A stretch of 34,151 bases of DNA from contig CAJQRI010000068.1 of NCBI GenBank assembly GCA_905612265.1, positions 1 to 34,151 on the forward strand, in the 5' to 3' direction. Every line of letters starts with the position of its first letter. Position 1 is the first letter of the stretch. This DNA comes from an uncultured Nitrospinota bacterium. GTDB lineage: Bacteria > Nitrospinota > Nitrospinia > Nitrospinales > VA-1. The notes below the pieces were generated by a model, which saw only the letters and a list, made by a program, of their open reading frames with translations, made no database searches and was not told the origin of the DNA. Position numbers and translations under genes: made by a program. Shown piece by piece: positions 33,280-34,151 of this stretch.

Positions 33280-33563
33280 GGTTGATTTTTACAACCTACG
33301 TTATTGATCGTTCGATCAGGCATGATTGTGTTACAGAAAATAACACCATCAAGAATCACGCCTGTTAAGTTTACTCCTGTAAGTTTTGCACCAGTCAGAT
33401 TTACTCCTGAAAAATTAGCACTGGTTTTACTTCCTACCATTTCATTAACTCCTTGATTTTGAAATCCGTACCAAAATATAGATACAGCAATCAATATAAC
33501 TAGTGAAACTATGCTCTTGATATACCTCTTTCCAAGTAAATTAAACTCTCTACTTCCTATCAA
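33276..33563 (-). CDS. short membrane-anchored pentapeptide-repeat protein
   Basis: A 95-residue protein with one N-terminal membrane segment (~16-33, SIVSLVILIAVSIFWYGF), a short pentapeptide stretch (ANFSGVNLTGAKLTGVNLTGV) and the tail FCNTIMPDRTINNVGC, like that of the neighbouring lipoprotein. The start is TTG at 33563, supported by AAGGAG nine bases upstream. It overlaps the convergent gene by four bases at the palindrome TTAA, which gives both their stop codon. It is probably a paralogue of the neighbour, shortened. Confidence 0.75.
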   Translation of the reverse strand: MIGSREFNLLGKRYIKSIVSLVILIAVSIFWYGFQNQGVNEMVGSKTSANFSGVNLTGAKLTGVNLTGVILDGVIFCNTIMPDRTINNVGCKNQP

Positions 33564-34151
33564 TATTTTTCACTCCTTAAAAAAGAGTTAACTCCAAAAA
33601 ATCATCACATTTGGTTAAACCGATTAGCACGGTATCTAAAAGCTAACTATTTCCCAGAATACCTATACTAAAGAATAGTTTTATAGCATAGGTTTAGATA
33701 TCTTTAAAGAATTAATATAGGTTTATTTGATAGGGGAGGGTAGGTGCTTTGATTGTATTGGTTTAAGTATTTATTTATTTAGTTGATCAGAATTGTAGTA
33801 ACTCTTGAACCTTCTGTTGATTAACCTTCAGATAATGGAAGATCTTGACAGGTTTTCTTAAAAGTCTCTTATACCGTCAATGATTTTATCTCTGTAAAAC
33901 ATTGTAAATAAGGGAATTATTATTTGTACAAAACATATACGAAACTCGGATTTGCTATTAACTGAAGATTGGAGAGGTTAGTGTAGGGATGAATATATAA
34001 ATATGTGTCCCTAGTATTTATGTCTCCATCTGTGTCATTCCAAGTTCCTCTTTATCCTTTCTCGGTTCACATCGGGACTTCAAGGAAATAACAACACCGG
34101 GAATTGGCAATTTAAAGTCCAGAGATTTTGCACTCTTCAAACACTTCTCTT
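33564..34151. other. gene-free AT-rich end of the window
   Basis: About 590 bases rich in A and T with short broken frames only. I see no gene, tRNA, repeat or terminator. The first bases hold the ribosome binding site of the short pentapeptide gene. Confidence 0.5.

Overview
The window looks like chromosomal DNA of a free-living Gram-negative bacterium. Lipoprotein signals, a polar-type flagellar cluster with a sigma-28 promoter, split glycine-cleavage P-protein genes, an aroDE fusion and AT-leaning codon use fit a Nitrospinota/Nitrospina-like marine lineage. That placement is inferred from gene families and style only; no marker gene settles it.

Left part (1-8.9 kb): the end of a SAM methyltransferase gene; a ModE-like regulator with a phosphodiester-glycosidase-like protein (minus strand); a small DUF4399-type lipoprotein with a clear terminator; an unknown 307-aa protein; a minus-strand operon lepA-lepB-HAD phosphatase; and a MobA-like nucleotidyltransferase. 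Middle (8.9-15.6 kb): gcvT-gcvH-gcvPA, facing a dihydrolipoamide-dehydrogenase-like flavoprotein plus TPR protein; a two-gene unit with an unusual Rieske-like protein whose histidine ligand positions appear to be cysteines; and a cupin. Region 13.8-17 kb carries dispersed repeats and REP-like hairpins.

Flagellar part (15.7-22.7 kb): a sigma-54 activator without receiver domain, a decayed flagellin gene on the minus strand, two unknown proteins (one behind a near-perfect sigma-28 promoter), a FliD-like cap gene split by a frameshift in a G9 tract, a FlgN-like chaperone and a small flagellar-type protein. Motility here is either being lost or switched; the sequence alone does not say which.

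Right part (22.8-34.1 kb): aroDE, converging on a SLC13 transporter-rhodanese operon; a radical SAM/SPASM protein; leuC-leuD; a secreted FGE-sulfatase-fold protein and a secreted His-rich leucine-rich-repeat protein; a small coiled-coil protein; the wreck of a tandem-receiver protein, probably a hybrid histidine kinase; and two tail-to-tail pentapeptide-repeat proteins in AT-rich DNA. The last ~590 bases hold no gene I can support.

The features most worth a second look are the all-cysteine Rieske variant, the dispersed repeat whose copies sit at gene ends and supply stop codons, the G9 frameshift in fliD together with its calcium-loop-like insert, and two promoters placed so close to the start codon that the mRNAs would be leaderless.
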